From Planotetraspora thailandica (GTDB taxonomy: Bacteria > Actinomycetota > Actinomycetes > Streptosporangiales > Streptosporangiaceae), in NCBI RefSeq assembly GCF_016863335.1, contig NZ_BOOR01000006.1, positions 62,001-126,000 on the forward strand: DNA of 64,000 bases, written 5' to 3'. Below the pieces are notes generated by a model. It was not told where the DNA came from, searched no databases, and worked only from the letters and a program-made list of their open reading frames with translations. Below, one piece after another: positions 37,171 through 45,826 of this stretch (position 1 is its first letter; each line of letters opens with the position of its first letter). Made by a program: the position numbers and the translations under genes.

Positions 37171-37203
37171 GCCGAGGCAACCCATCGGTAGGGTGCATTC
37201 GGC
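37171..37203 (+). promoter_or_regulatory. Possible structured leader of the APC transporter gene
   Basis: The 5' region can fold as GCCGA...ACCC-loop-GGGT...TCGGC, two short helices separated by an internal loop with a 7-nt apical loop. It ends 29 nt before the start codon. The primary sequence does not match a riboswitch I recognise. Tentative. Confidence 0.3.
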
Positions 37204-37232
37204 TTATGTGCGTTTCAGGGTGAGGTGACCGA

Positions 37233-39158
37233 TTGGTCGGGTTAGTGCGGTCCGTCAAGGCTCCGGAGCCGCTGCGGGCGTGGCTGCTCGACGGCCTCCA
37301 GCAGGAGGACCTCAAAGCAGTGGGGCCGCACGGTCCCGAGGCCCCGCACGAGCAGCACCAGTGGTGGCGGGTCATGTGCCTCACCGGTGTCGACTACTTC
37401 TCGACGCTGGGTTACCAGCCGGGCATCGCCGCGCTCGCGGCGGGCTCGTTGTCGCCGATCGCGACGCTCCTGCTCGTGCTGCTGACGTTGTTCGGCGCGT
37501 TGCCCGTGTATCGGCGGGTCGCCGCCGAAAGCCCGCACGGGCAGGGGTCGATCGCGATGCTGGAGCGGCTGGCCCCGCAGTGGTGGGGCAAGTTGTTCGT
37601 GCTGGTGCTGCTGGGGTTCGCGGCCACCGACTTCGTGATCACGATGACGTTGTCGGCGGCCGACGCGACGGCGCACATCCTGGAGAACCCGTTCGTCCCG
37701 CACTTCCTCGACGGGCACCAGGTGGCGGTGACCCTCGGCCTGCTCGGCCTACTTGGCGTGATCTTCCTGAGGGGCTTTCGGGAGGCCATCGGCATCGCGG
37801 TCGTGCTGGTCGGCGTCTATCTGCTGCTCAACGCCGTGGTGGTCGCCAGCGCCCTGATCCACGTCATCGGCCAGCCCGACCTGGTGATCGACTGGAAGCA
37901 GGCTCTCACCGCCGACCACAACGGGCCGCTCGCGATGATCGCCATCTCGTTGCTGGTGATGCCCAAGCTCGCACTCGGCATGTCCGGATTCGAGACGGGC
38001 GTCGCCGTGATGCCCCTGGTCAAGGGCAAGCTGGCGGGACGGATCAAGGGCACCCAGCGCATGCTGACCGCGGCCGCCGTGATCATGAGCGTGTTCCTGA
38101 TCGCCAGCAGCTTCGCCACCAGCGTGCTGATTCCCGAGCGCGAGTTCGAGGCCGGGGGCAAGGCGGCAGGCCGGGCCCTCGCCTACCTGGCGCACGACTA
38201 TCTGGGCAACGGGTTCGGCACGTTGTACGACGTCAGCACGATCGCGATCCTGTGGTTCGCGGGGGCCTCGGCGATGGCCGGGCTGATCAACCTGGTGCCG
38301 CGTTACCTTCCGCGGTACGGCATGGCCCCCGACTGGACGCGGGCCGTACGGCCGCTGGTTCTGGTCTTCACCGCCATCGCCTTCGCCATCACGATCATCT
38401 TCAAGGCCGACGTCAACGCCCAGGGCGGCGCGTACGCCACCGGAGTGCTCGTTCTGATCCTCTCGGCGTCGATCGCGGTCGCCATCGCCGCAGCCAGGGC
38501 GAGGCAGACGGCGCAGCTCGTCGCGTTCAGCGTGATCGGCGTCGTGCTCGTCTACACCCTCGTGGCCAACGTGATCGAGCGGCCGGACGGCGTGAAGATC
38601 GCGTCCTTCTTCATCGTCGCCATCATCGTGACCTCGCTCATCTCGCGTGCCACCCGCTCCACCGAGCTGCGGGTGACCGAGGTGCACCTCGACTCCCTGG
38701 CCGAGCAATGGGTGGCGGGGGCCTGCGGCGAGATCCACCTGATCGCGAACGAGCCGAACGACCGCGACCAGAACGAGTACACCGACAAACGCCGCGAGCA
38801 GTGGCTGAACCACAGGCTCCCCAGCTCCGAGCCGATCATGTTCGTCGAGGTCACCGTGCCCGACGCCTCCGAGTTCGAGACCGAACTCCGGGTCGTGGGC
38901 GAGGAGCGGTACGGCCACCGCATCCTGCGGATCGAGAGCTCGACGGTGCCCAACGCCCTGGCGGCGCTGCTGCTCTACCTGCGTGATCGCACCGGCGGGG
39001 TGCCGCACATCTACTTCCACTGGACCGAAGGCAACCCGGTGACCGCGATGTTGCGCTATCTCCTATTCGGCGGCGGCGATGTGCCTCCCCTCACGCGTGA
39101 GGTGCTGCGCCAGGCCGAGCCCGACGTCGAGCGCAGGCCGCACGTGCACGTCGGATGA
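37233..39158 (+). CDS. APC-family amino acid/cation permease
   Basis: A 641-residue membrane protein with about 12 predicted helices between residues 45 and 475. The first helix region has [28 protein letters not shown], and [13 protein letters not shown] matches the conserved helix of APC-superfamily transporters. The C-terminal 160 residues are soluble and cytoplasmic ([36 protein letters not shown] onward), an extension seen in actinobacterial members. TTG 37233 has GTGAGGTG about 7 nt upstream; GTG 37245 is possible. The substrate is not evident. Leader structure may regulate it. Confidence 0.85.
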   Translation: MVGLVRSVKAPEPLRAWLLDGLQQEDLKAVGPHGPEAPHEQHQWWRVMCLTGVDYFSTLGYQPGIAALAAGSLSPIATLLLVLLTLFGALPVYRRVAAESPHGQGSIAMLERLAPQWWGKLFVLVLLGFAATDFVITMTLSAADATAHILENPFVPHFLDGHQVAVTLGLLGLLGVIFLRGFREAIGIAVVLVGVYLLLNAVVVASALIHVIGQPDLVIDWKQALTADHNGPLAMIAISLLVMPKLALGMSGFETGVAVMPLVKGKLAGRIKGTQRMLTAAAVIMSVFLIASSFATSVLIPEREFEAGGKAAGRALAYLAHDYLGNGFGTLYDVSTIAILWFAGASAMAGLINLVPRYLPRYGMAPDWTRAVRPLVLVFTAIAFAITIIFKADVNAQGGAYATGVLVLILSASIAVAIAAARARQTAQLVAFSVIGVVLVYTLVANVIERPDGVKIASFFIVAIIVTSLISRATRSTELRVTEVHLDSLAEQWVAGACGEIHLIANEPNDRDQNEYTDKRREQWLNHRLPSSEPIMFVEVTVPDASEFETELRVVGEERYGHRILRIESSTVPNALAALLLYLRDRTGGVPHIYFHWTEGNPVTAMLRYLLFGGGDVPPLTREVLRQAEPDVERRPHVHVG

Positions 39159-39253
39159 TCCCCGGGTAGGGATCCCGTCAAAATTGGGCCCAATCGCGTA
39201 CGAACATCGTCAAGACGGGCGTTCGCCTTGTCCGGCCGTACTTGGCTGGTCTT

Positions 39254-39754
39254 ATGAGCACAAGACGTCCAGCCGGCAGCACGGAGTTGCTGGTGGCGGC
39301 CGGATTTGCGACGGTCGTCGGCGGATGTCTGCTGGCGACGGCGATTTTCCCGCCCGGGCATGTGCTGGGACGGATCTTGGTGCTCGCGGTCGTGCTCGCC
39401 GTCTTCGCCGCCTGGGCTGGAGACCTGCTCGCGGGGCTCGCCACCGCCGTGATGGGCTGGCTGGTCGCCACCGGCTTCCTGATCGGCAGGGAGGGCGAGC
39501 TCCGGTTCACCGGCATGCCTGACCTGGCGCGTCTCGCGGTCCTCGTGGCGGCGGTCGCGGCCGGGCTCGGCTGGGCGTTCGTACGGAACATCCTCGCGAA
39601 GGCCGAACCCGTGGAGGCGGACCACGCCCAGAGGGGTCGGGTCGTCGCCGGCACCGTGATCTCCCGTGACGATGCGCCCATGAGGCCTCGGCCGCACGGA
39701 AGCTCCCCGACGTCACGCCGGGCTTTGAACGCCCCGCCGCGCCACCGGGTCTGA
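39254..39754 (+). CDS. Small membrane protein of unknown function
   Basis: A 166-residue protein with four hydrophobic segments between residues 12 and 112 (ELLVAAGFATVVGGCLLATAIF, VLGRILVLAVVLAVFAAWAGDLLAGLATAVMGWLVATGFLI, LARLAVLVAAVAAGLGWAFV). The tail is polar. The layout recalls the DUF4118/KdpD-like four-helix domain of sensor kinases without a kinase part. No kdp genes are near. ATG 39254 starts it. It may depend on its own promoter, since 95 bp separate it from the transporter gene. Confidence 0.7.
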   Translation: MSTRRPAGSTELLVAAGFATVVGGCLLATAIFPPGHVLGRILVLAVVLAVFAAWAGDLLAGLATAVMGWLVATGFLIGREGELRFTGMPDLARLAVLVAAVAAGLGWAFVRNILAKAEPVEADHAQRGRVVAGTVISRDDAPMRPRPHGSSPTSRRALNAPPRHRV

Positions 39755-39764
39755 GTCACGCGGG

Positions 39765-39787
39765 GTTGACCTTGCCGCAGCGTCAAC
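39765..39787. promoter_or_regulatory. MerR-type promoter/operator
   Basis: GTTGAC and GTCAAC are inverted arms around an 11-bp centre (CTTGCCGCAGC). The left arm supplies a TTGACC -35 element. This GTTGACCTTGCCGCAGCGTCAA layout is typical of MerR-family autoregulated promoters in actinobacteria, where the regulator binds between -35 and an overspaced -10. It ends 15 bp before the MerR gene. Confidence 0.75.
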
Positions 39788-39802
39788 GTTTCTCATTGAG
39801 GC

Positions 39803-40555
39803 ATGCGAATCGGCGAACTCGCCGCGCTGGTCGGGGTGTCCACCCGCACCGTGCGGCACTATCACCATCTCGGCCTCCTCCCGGCGCCCGTACGGCTGGC
39901 CAACGGATACCGGGACTACGGGCTGCGCGACGCGGTCGTCCTGGCCCGCGTGCGCAGGCTCGCCGAGCTGGGCATGTCCCTCGACGAGATTCGTGACGTG
40001 CTGGCCGACGACCAGGGCAGGGACCTGCGTGAGGTGCTCCTTGAGCTCGACGCCGACCTGGAGCGGCAGCAGGAGGAGATCGCGGCCCGGCGGGCCCGCC
40101 TGGCCGGGCTTCTCGCCGAGGCGGACCTGCGTCCGGACTCGGCGGTGTCCCGCGAGACGGCGGCCGTGCTGCGCGACCTGGCCGCCGGCGGGTCCGCGTT
40201 CGCCGCGGCCGACCAGGAGTGGCTGGCGCTGATGGACAGCGTGGCGGGCCCGGAAGACCGTGAGCGCATGCTCGGCCTGCTGCGCCCGTTCACCGAGCCG
40301 GAGGTTCTAGGCCGCGTGCACGCCCTCTACGCGCGGCTCGACGAGCCGGCTGACGCCGAACCCCATGATCCGCGTATCCCCGAGCTGGCCGCCGACCTCG
40401 CGGCGCACATCCCCGGCGAGATGGCAGCAGCCATGATCGAGAACGTGGACGCCGACGGCGGGGGGCCCTGGCTGGAGGCCATGGCGGCGGAGGTCGCACC
40501 CGCCCAGGCCGAGGTGCTGCGCGGGGCCGTTGCCATTCTGGTGGCGTCCAGATGA
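39803..40555 (+). CDS. MerR-family transcriptional regulator
   Basis: A 250-residue regulator. The N-terminal winged helix is canonical: MRIGELAALVGVSTRTVRHYHHLGLLPAPVRLANGYRDYG, then RVRRLAELGMSLDEIRDVLADD. A coiled dimerisation helix follows (LELDADLERQQEEIAARRARLAGLL). The C-terminal 120 residues are helical and resemble TipAS-like ligand-binding regions only in general. No metal-binding Cys pattern is present, so an organic ligand is more likely. The stop overlaps the next gene by 4 nt (ATGA). The operator in front suggests autoregulation. Confidence 0.92.
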   Translation: MRIGELAALVGVSTRTVRHYHHLGLLPAPVRLANGYRDYGLRDAVVLARVRRLAELGMSLDEIRDVLADDQGRDLREVLLELDADLERQQEEIAARRARLAGLLAEADLRPDSAVSRETAAVLRDLAAGGSAFAAADQEWLALMDSVAGPEDRERMLGLLRPFTEPEVLGRVHALYARLDEPADAEPHDPRIPELAADLAAHIPGEMAAAMIENVDADGGGPWLEAMAAEVAPAQAEVLRGAVAILVASR

Positions 40556-41184
40556 GCGTTCAGACAAGCGTCCGGGTGATCCGCCGAGTCGTCGGATTCG
40601 ACGTGAAGGGCACCGCGGCTCTCGCCCTGTGGGCTCTGCGCCGCCGTCACGGCGTTCCGCCCGGCGCCACGGCCGTGCCGTACGCCCGTGAGCAGATGCC
40701 GACGCTGATGATCGTGCTGTTCGTGCTGGTGGTGGAGGCGGCCGTCATGGAGATCCTCTTGCGGGGGCTCGGCGTGCCGGAAGCCGTGCGCGTGCCGGTG
40801 CTGGTGGTGGACGTCTACGCGGTCTTCGCCGGCCTCGCGGCCGCCGCGGCGTGCGTGACCCGGCCCCACGTCGTCACCGCCGAGGAGCTGCGGGTCCGCT
40901 ACGGCGCGTTCTTCGACCTGCGCGTTCCCCGCGAGCTCATCTCGTCCGTACGGCTCGCGCGCCGGGACGACGAGCCCGGCGTGGTCACCGTGCGGGACGG
41001 GCGGCTCGGAGTGGCGGTCTCGTCCCGGACCAACGTGGTCGTCGAGCTGGCCGGACCGGTCACCGCGGTCCGGCCGCTCGGACGCCGCGAAGACGTCACC
41101 ACGATCCGCCTGTTCGCCGACGACCCTCGCGCCGCGGTCGCCGTCCTCAACTCCGAGGTCAGAGACCTACCTCACGGCGCATGA
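40552..41184 (+). CDS. Two-helix membrane protein co-transcribed with MerR regulator
   Basis: A 210-residue protein. Two membrane helices lie at about 52-72 (LMIVLFVLVVEAAVMEILL) and 82-103 (VLVVDVYAVFAGLAAAAACV). A C-terminal soluble domain (VRYGAFFDLRVPRELISSVRLARRDDEP...) resembles PH-like domains of bacterial membrane proteins. Its start overlaps the MerR stop by 4 nt, so it is probably the regulator's target or partner. Its 3' end overlaps the 3' end of lysA by 26 bp on the other strand. Function unknown. Confidence 0.75.
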   Translation: MSVQTSVRVIRRVVGFDVKGTAALALWALRRRHGVPPGATAVPYAREQMPTLMIVLFVLVVEAAVMEILLRGLGVPEAVRVPVLVVDVYAVFAGLAAAAACVTRPHVVTAEELRVRYGAFFDLRVPRELISSVRLARRDDEPGVVTVRDGRLGVAVSSRTNVVVELAGPVTAVRPLGRREDVTTIRLFADDPRAAVAVLNSEVRDLPHGA

Positions 41185-42472
41185 GGTCTTCCAGGGTCTC
41201 GCGGCGGACCAGCAGCCTGGCCCTGCCGTCCGACACGGCGACGATGGGCGGGCGGCACGAGAGGTTGTAGGTGGAGGCCATGGAGTGGTTGTAGGCGCCG
41301 GTGGCGGCCACGGCCAGCACGTCGCCCGGGTGCACGTCGGCCGGCAGCGGAGCGCTCTCCGCGATGACGTCGCCCGCCTCGCAGTGGTGGCCGACCACGG
41401 TCATCTCCTTCGACCCCTCGTGCGACATGCGGCCGATCATCCGCACCTCGTAGCGGGAGCCGTACAGGGCGGGGCGGGGGTTGTCGCTCATGCCGCCGTC
41501 GACCGCGACGTATGTGCGGTCAAGGCCCCGCTTGACGGAGATCACCCGGTAGAGCGTGATGCCCGCAGTCCCGATGATCGCGCGTCCCGGCTCGACGGTG
41601 AGGCGGGGCACCGGCAGGCCGAGCCCGTGAGCCCGCTCCTCGACCGCCTCGGTCACGCGGCGGGCGAACATCTCCAGGTCGAGCCCGGCGTCGCCGTGGC
41701 GGTAGGCGATGCCGTGCCCGCCGCCGATGTTGAGCTGCGGGAGCGCGATGCCGTGGGTCTTCCACACGCCCGCCATGTGCTCGACCATCGCCCGGGCGGC
41801 CCGCTCGTACGGTTCGACCGACGTAATCTGGGAGCCGATGTGGCAGTGGAGCCCGACGAGCTGGAGACGCGGCTGCCCGAGCACCCGCACCACGGCGTCG
41901 CCGGCGCTGCCTGTGGCGACCGACAGGCCGAACTTCTGGCGCTCCACTCCGGTGCGGACCGCGGCGCTCTCCCCGGCCTCGACGTCGGGAATGACTCTGA
42001 TCAGCACCTTCTGCCGGTAGCCGGAGGGCACGAGCGCCGCCAGCCGGTGGATCTCGTCGAGGTTGTCCACGACGATCCGGCCGACCCGCTGTTCTACTGC
42101 GAGGTGCAGCTCGCGCGGCGACTTGGCGTTGCCATGGAAGGTGATCTTTTCGGCGGGGAAGCCGATGGAACGCGCGACGGCCAGCTCGCCCGCTGAGCAG
42201 ACATCGAGGCTGAGGCCCTCGGTGTTCAGCCAGCCGGCCATCGCGCGGCACAGGAACGCCTTTCCGGCGTAGGAGATCTCCGCGCCGGGCAGCGCAGCCC
42301 GGTAGGCGCGGCATCGCATGCGGATCTCCGCCTCGTCCAGGACGTAGGCGGGAGTGCCGAACCGGTTGACGATGTCCATGAGTGACACGCCGCCCAGCAC
42401 GGCGGATCCGTCGGAGGGAAACCACATGGTCGCAGGCCATGGTCCCTGCGCGATCTCGGTCATCAGTGTCAT
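41159..42472 (-). CDS. lysA: Diaminopimelate decarboxylase (LysA-type)
   Basis: A 437-residue fold-III PLP decarboxylase. PLP-Lys71 lies in EISYAGKAFLCRA. Further motifs are HGNAKSPRELHLAVE, GLHCHIGSQI, NIGGGHGIAY, EPGRAIIGTAG, DGGMSDNPRPALYGSRYE and HHCEAGDVIAE (CESGD-type). These fit meso-diaminopimelate decarboxylase, the last step of lysine synthesis. The pairing with an Lrp regulator rather than argS/thrA homologues suggests this could be a second, specialised copy, perhaps with a related substrate. ATG 42472 overlaps the regulator stop by 4 nt. Confidence 0.9.
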   Translation of the reverse strand: MTLMTEIAQGPWPATMWFPSDGSAVLGGVSLMDIVNRFGTPAYVLDEAEIRMRCRAYRAALPGAEISYAGKAFLCRAMAGWLNTEGLSLDVCSAGELAVARSIGFPAEKITFHGNAKSPRELHLAVEQRVGRIVVDNLDEIHRLAALVPSGYRQKVLIRVIPDVEAGESAAVRTGVERQKFGLSVATGSAGDAVVRVLGQPRLQLVGLHCHIGSQITSVEPYERAARAMVEHMAGVWKTHGIALPQLNIGGGHGIAYRHGDAGLDLEMFARRVTEAVEERAHGLGLPVPRLTVEPGRAIIGTAGITLYRVISVKRGLDRTYVAVDGGMSDNPRPALYGSRYEVRMIGRMSHEGSKEMTVVGHHCEAGDVIAESAPLPADVHPGDVLAVAATGAYNHSMASTYNLSCRPPIVAVSDGRARLLVRRETLEDLMRREVGL

Positions 42473-42969
42473 GCCGGTTCCTCCTCGGTGAGCAGGGCCT
42501 GTCCCAGGCCCGCGACGGTTCTGGCGATGAGCTGGGTGTGCGTGCTCTCCGCGCCGGCGTCACGCAGCGCGGTGACGGAGCGTTCGAGATCGGCCATGTC
42601 ACGGCAGGCGAGATGCACTTCGAGGTCGAAATCGCCGACGAGCGCGACGGCGCCCAGAACGGAGCGCATCGTGCGCAGCCGTTCCTCGTAGGCGCGGGAA
42701 TCCGTGTTCGGGGAAAGTCTGATCATGACGAGGGCCTGGGTCGTGAGCCCCAGCACGGCGGGGTCGACCTCGGCGTGCACGCCGGCGAGCACTCCCTGCT
42801 CGCGCAGGCGGCGTAGCCGTACGGACACCGCGCTGTCGGCGAGCGCCAGGTCGCGGGCGAGAACCCTGACCCTGGCCCGGCCGTCCATCCAGAGCGCGCG
42901 CAGCAGGCGCAGGTCGATGTCGTCGAGGACGCGTGCCCGACGGGCCGCCTTCGCGGTCCGTTCTGTCAT
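42469..42969 (-). CDS. Lrp/AsnC-family transcriptional regulator
   Basis: A 166-residue regulator. The N-terminal HTH is DIDLRLLRALWMDGRARVRVLARDLALADSAVSVRLRRLREQGVL. The C-terminal RAM domain is short and typical (AVLGAVALVGDFDLEVHLACRDMADLERSVTALRDAGAEST). Such proteins sense amino acids. Its stop overlaps the lysA start (ATGA), so it is co-transcribed with it and probably controls it in response to lysine or a related amino acid. Promoter DNA lies between 42970 and repeat array B at 43139. Confidence 0.92.
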   Translation of the reverse strand: MTERTAKAARRARVLDDIDLRLLRALWMDGRARVRVLARDLALADSAVSVRLRRLREQGVLAGVHAEVDPAVLGLTTQALVMIRLSPNTDSRAYEERLRTMRSVLGAVALVGDFDLEVHLACRDMADLERSVTALRDAGAESTHTQLIARTVAGLGQALLTEEEPA

Positions 42970-43138
42970 GGGCTCCTCCTCTATGCCACACCATCCGAAA
43001 TAAGGGATAAAAAGGACGCTAAGTCGGGGGAGGGCAGAAATTCATGATCACCACGCGATCCCTACGCCCGGGCCCCGAATGTTGACGCGCGACTGACGCC
43101 CCCCGCCACTTAGGGGTGGCGAGCCGGCCCACCTCCCC

Positions 43139-43256
43139 GTGATCATGCAGAAGTTCGGGAAAACCCCCGCTGACCTCGTCGTTCGCATTCCGTGATCATG
43201 CAGAACTTCGCCGAAAGCCGCGCCGAGCTGGCCGTACACCGTTCGTGATCATGCAC
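43139..43256 (+). repeat. 53-bp repeat array B: three direct units before the histidine phosphatase gene
   Basis: GTGATCATGCAGAAGTTCG starts at 43139, GTGATCATGCAGAACTTCG at 43192 and a truncated GTGATCATGCAC at 43245, exactly 53 bp apart. Unit interiors share CGCTGACCT/CGCCGAGCTGG with array A. The last unit is cut after GTGATCATGCAC, as at the centre of array A. Confidence 0.9.
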
Positions 43257-43338
43257 GGATGGCGGCGGAATGGTCACGGAATGCGTCGCTCAAGGCGGGC
43301 CCTGGATGTCCGGGCGCGTGCTGCGTAGCGTCGAGGGC

Positions 43339-44061
43339 ATGACCGACATCCCCTGCACCCATCAGCCCTCGGCGGGCGTCTCGCTGCTCCGGGCGGTACG
43401 GCACGGCCAGAGCACGGCGAACGCCGCCTGGGACGTGGCCGTGGCCGGCGGTGCGGTCGCGATGCCCCGCGACGACATGCAAATCACGCTGACCGATCTC
43501 GGGCGGAGGCAGGCCACCGCCGTGGGGCGCTGGTTGTCGGCCCTCGACGACGGCGAGGTTCCCGACATGGTCTGGTGCTCGCCGTACCTGAGGGCGGAGC
43601 AGACGTGGGCGCTGGCCCGGCGGGAACTGGTGGCGGCCGGCCGCGCGGTGCCGTGCGAGCGTGTCGACCACCGGCTGCGCGACCGCCACCGGGGCGTGCT
43701 CAGCCACCTGGCGCCCGCCACGATCATGGAACGCCATCCGGAGGAGGCTGCGCGCGAAGAGCGCGAGGGCATGCTGCGCTACCGCCCGCCGGACGGCGAG
43801 TCGTTTCTCGACGTTGCGGCGCGGTTGCGGTCCGCCTGGGAGGACATCCGCCTCGATACCGCGCACCAGCGGGTGATGGTGGTGGCGCACGACGCAGTGG
43901 TGCTGTTCCTGCGGCAGATCATCGAGGGCCTGCCCGACGAGCGGATTCTGGAGATCGCCGCCGCCGGTCTGGCGGGCAACGGTTCGGTCACCACCTGGGA
44001 GCGTGACGGCGGGGACTTCCGCCTGGCGTCGTACGACTTCCGTGGCCACCTGACTGCATGA
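43339..44061 (+). CDS. Histidine phosphatase family protein (phosphoglycerate-mutase-like)
   Basis: A 240-residue protein. The catalytic motif is LLRAVRHGQSTANAAWD (RHG with the phosphorylated His). Other marks are LTDLGRRQATAVGRWL, the second Arg in WCSPYLRAEQTW, and VMVVAHDAVVLFLRQIIEG with the second catalytic His. This is a broad-specificity phosphatase fold; the substrate is unknown. ATG 43339 fits the domain start; its ribosome-binding site (GAGGG) is very close. The gene is enclosed by inward-facing 53-bp repeat arrays, and its TGA stop lies inside the first unit of array C. Confidence 0.88.
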   Translation: MTDIPCTHQPSAGVSLLRAVRHGQSTANAAWDVAVAGGAVAMPRDDMQITLTDLGRRQATAVGRWLSALDDGEVPDMVWCSPYLRAEQTWALARRELVAAGRAVPCERVDHRLRDRHRGVLSHLAPATIMERHPEEAAREEREGMLRYRPPDGESFLDVAARLRSAWEDIRLDTAHQRVMVVAHDAVVLFLRQIIEGLPDERILEIAAAGLAGNGSVTTWERDGGDFRLASYDFRGHLTA

Positions 44062-44171
44062 TCACGAAATCCGTTGCCGCAGGTGGAGGGTCATTTCGCC
44101 GAACTTCTGCATGATCACGGAATGAGTCGGCGCAGGTCGGAAGGGCCGCGCGCGAACTTCTGCATGATCAC
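44055..44171 (-). repeat. 53-bp repeat array C: three inverted units after the histidine phosphatase gene
   Basis: TGCATGATCAC ends at 44065, and CGAACTTCTGCATGATCAC ends at 44118 and 44171, exactly 53 bp apart. Orientation is opposite to array B. The innermost unit is truncated after GTGATCATGCA on the minus strand and contains the TGA stop of the phosphatase gene. The array ends 13 bp before the stop codon of the aldehyde dehydrogenase gene. Confidence 0.9.
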
Positions 44172-44184
44172 GCCCAAGGGGGGG

Positions 44185-45702
44185 TTAGTTGAGGCGGTGG
44201 GGGTTCGGGTCGTCGAACCAGGACACGTCGTCGGGGGCGGTGCGCACAGTGACCACTCGTACGTGCGTGAAGTCGTTGAACGACTCCCAGCCGCCCTCCT
44301 TGCCGATCCCGCTGTCCTTCACGCCGCCCCACGGCGACGACGGGTCGAGCCGGTGATGGTCGTTGACCCACACCATGCCCGCCTGGAGCCGTCCGGCGAC
44401 CCGGTGCGCCCGGGCGACGTCGCGGGTCCAGACCGCAGAACCCAGTCCGTACGGAGAGTCGTTCGCGAGGGAAACGGCCTCGTCCTCGTCGTCGAAGGGA
44501 ATGACGACGATCACAGGACCGAAGATCTCCTCCCGGGCGACGCGCATGTGGTTCCGCACGCCGGCGAGCACGGTCGGCTCGATGAAGAAGCCGCCGGGCA
44601 GCCCGTCCACCTGGGCCGCATGGCCGCCCGCCACGAGCCGGGCGCCCTCGTCGAGCCCGTTCGCAATGCGGTCGAGGATGCGGTCGCGCGCGTCCGCTGA
44701 GATCACCGGGCCGAGCTGGGTGGTCTCGTCCGACGGGTCGCCGATGCGGATCGCGCGGGCGACCCTGGCGAGCGCCTCGACGATCTGATCGTGCACGCCC
44801 CGCTGAACGAGCACCCGGCTACCGGCGACGCAGGTCTGGCCTGCGCCGATGAAGCCGCCGAAGGCGAGCCCCTGGGCGGTCGCCTCGACAGGCGCGTCGT
44901 CGAAGACCAGCACGGGAGTCTTGCCGCCGAGTTCGAGGGTCGCCTTGGCGAATCGTCTCGCCGACGCCAGGGCGATGGCGCGTCCCGGAGCGGTGCCGCC
45001 CGTGAACACCACCTTCTTGACCAGCGGATGAGAGGCCAGCGCTATGCCCGCGACCGGGCCCAGCCCCGGGACCACGTTGAGCACACCGTCGGGCACACCT
45101 GCCTTGGCCGCGATGTCGGCAAGCAGGAGCACGGTCATCGGCGTGCGCTCGGACGGCTTGACGACGACGGAGTTGCCCGTCGCCAGCGCGGGCGCCAGGC
45201 TCTTCGACGTGATCATCAGCGGGTGGTTGAACGATGACAGGATGGCGGCCACTCCCAGCGGAAACCTGCTGGTGTAGGCGTGATATCCGTCGCCCATCGG
45301 GACCACGGCGCCTCGATCGGCGAGCAGGAGTGCGGCGTTGTAGCGGTACCACTCGGGCAGCCGGGAGATCTGCGCCCGCGTCTCGGCGAGCGGCCGGCCG
45401 TTGCAGAGCGTCTCCAGCCGGTAAAGCTCGGGCATGCGCTCCTCGATGAGGTCCGCAAACCGGTTGAGCGTGCGGGCCCGGCGGGCGGCGGGCGCGTCCC
45501 GCCACACGCCGGAGCGGAAGGCGTCGTCGGCGGCGCGGACCGCCTGGTCGACGTCCAGTTCGTCGGCGCAGGAGACCTGGGCGAACACCTTGCCCGTCGC
45601 AGGGTTCACGACGTCGAGGGGCTCGGCATGTCCATCACGCACCTGCCCGCCGACGCGCAGGCCGCCGGGCGGCAGGTCGGTGGCTTCGATTATGGGGATC
45701 AC
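44185..45702 (-). CDS. NAD(P)-dependent aldehyde dehydrogenase
   Basis: A 505-residue ALDH-superfamily enzyme. It has the oxyanion Asn and cofactor region SSFNHPLMITSKSLAPALATGNSVVVKPSERTP, VVFTGGTAPGR, general-base Glu in TLELGGKTPVLVF and the nucleophile Cys in GAGQTCVAGSRVLVQ. It closes with LQAGMVWVNDH and GGVKDSGIGKEGG. The type resembles aminomuconate/betaine/2-hydroxymuconic semialdehyde dehydrogenases, but the substrate is not clear. GTG 45702 is assumed. An upstream ATG at 45750 would place the operators inside the coding region. It is divergent from a GntR/FCD regulator that probably represses it. Confidence 0.88.
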   Translation of the reverse strand: MIPIIEATDLPPGGLRVGGQVRDGHAEPLDVVNPATGKVFAQVSCADELDVDQAVRAADDAFRSGVWRDAPAARRARTLNRFADLIEERMPELYRLETLCNGRPLAETRAQISRLPEWYRYNAALLLADRGAVVPMGDGYHAYTSRFPLGVAAILSSFNHPLMITSKSLAPALATGNSVVVKPSERTPMTVLLLADIAAKAGVPDGVLNVVPGLGPVAGIALASHPLVKKVVFTGGTAPGRAIALASARRFAKATLELGGKTPVLVFDDAPVEATAQGLAFGGFIGAGQTCVAGSRVLVQRGVHDQIVEALARVARAIRIGDPSDETTQLGPVISADARDRILDRIANGLDEGARLVAGGHAAQVDGLPGGFFIEPTVLAGVRNHMRVAREEIFGPVIVVIPFDDEDEAVSLANDSPYGLGSAVWTRDVARAHRVAGRLQAGMVWVNDHHRLDPSSPWGGVKDSGIGKEGGWESFNDFTHVRVVTVRTAPDDVSWFDDPNPHRLN

Positions 45703-45714
45703 CCCATTTGGTCC

Positions 45715-45744
45715 GTATACCAAAAGCAAGATCTGTATACAGAT
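45715..45744. promoter_or_regulatory. Two GTATAC operators for the divergent GntR regulator
   Basis: CCGTATACCA centres on 45717 and the perfect 14-bp palindrome ATCTGTATACAGAT spans 45731-45744. GTATAC inside such flanks is the usual core of FCD-type GntR operators. Both sites lie just upstream of the aldehyde dehydrogenase start and within 110 bp of the regulator start, so one protein could control both genes. Confidence 0.75.
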
Positions 45745-45826
45745 TACCATATGTCATGGTTTGGTCGGTTTGTCATGTTTTTTCGGGTAAGGGGTCTTGC
45801 GGGGAAGAGAGAAGCGGAGGTGGGCG

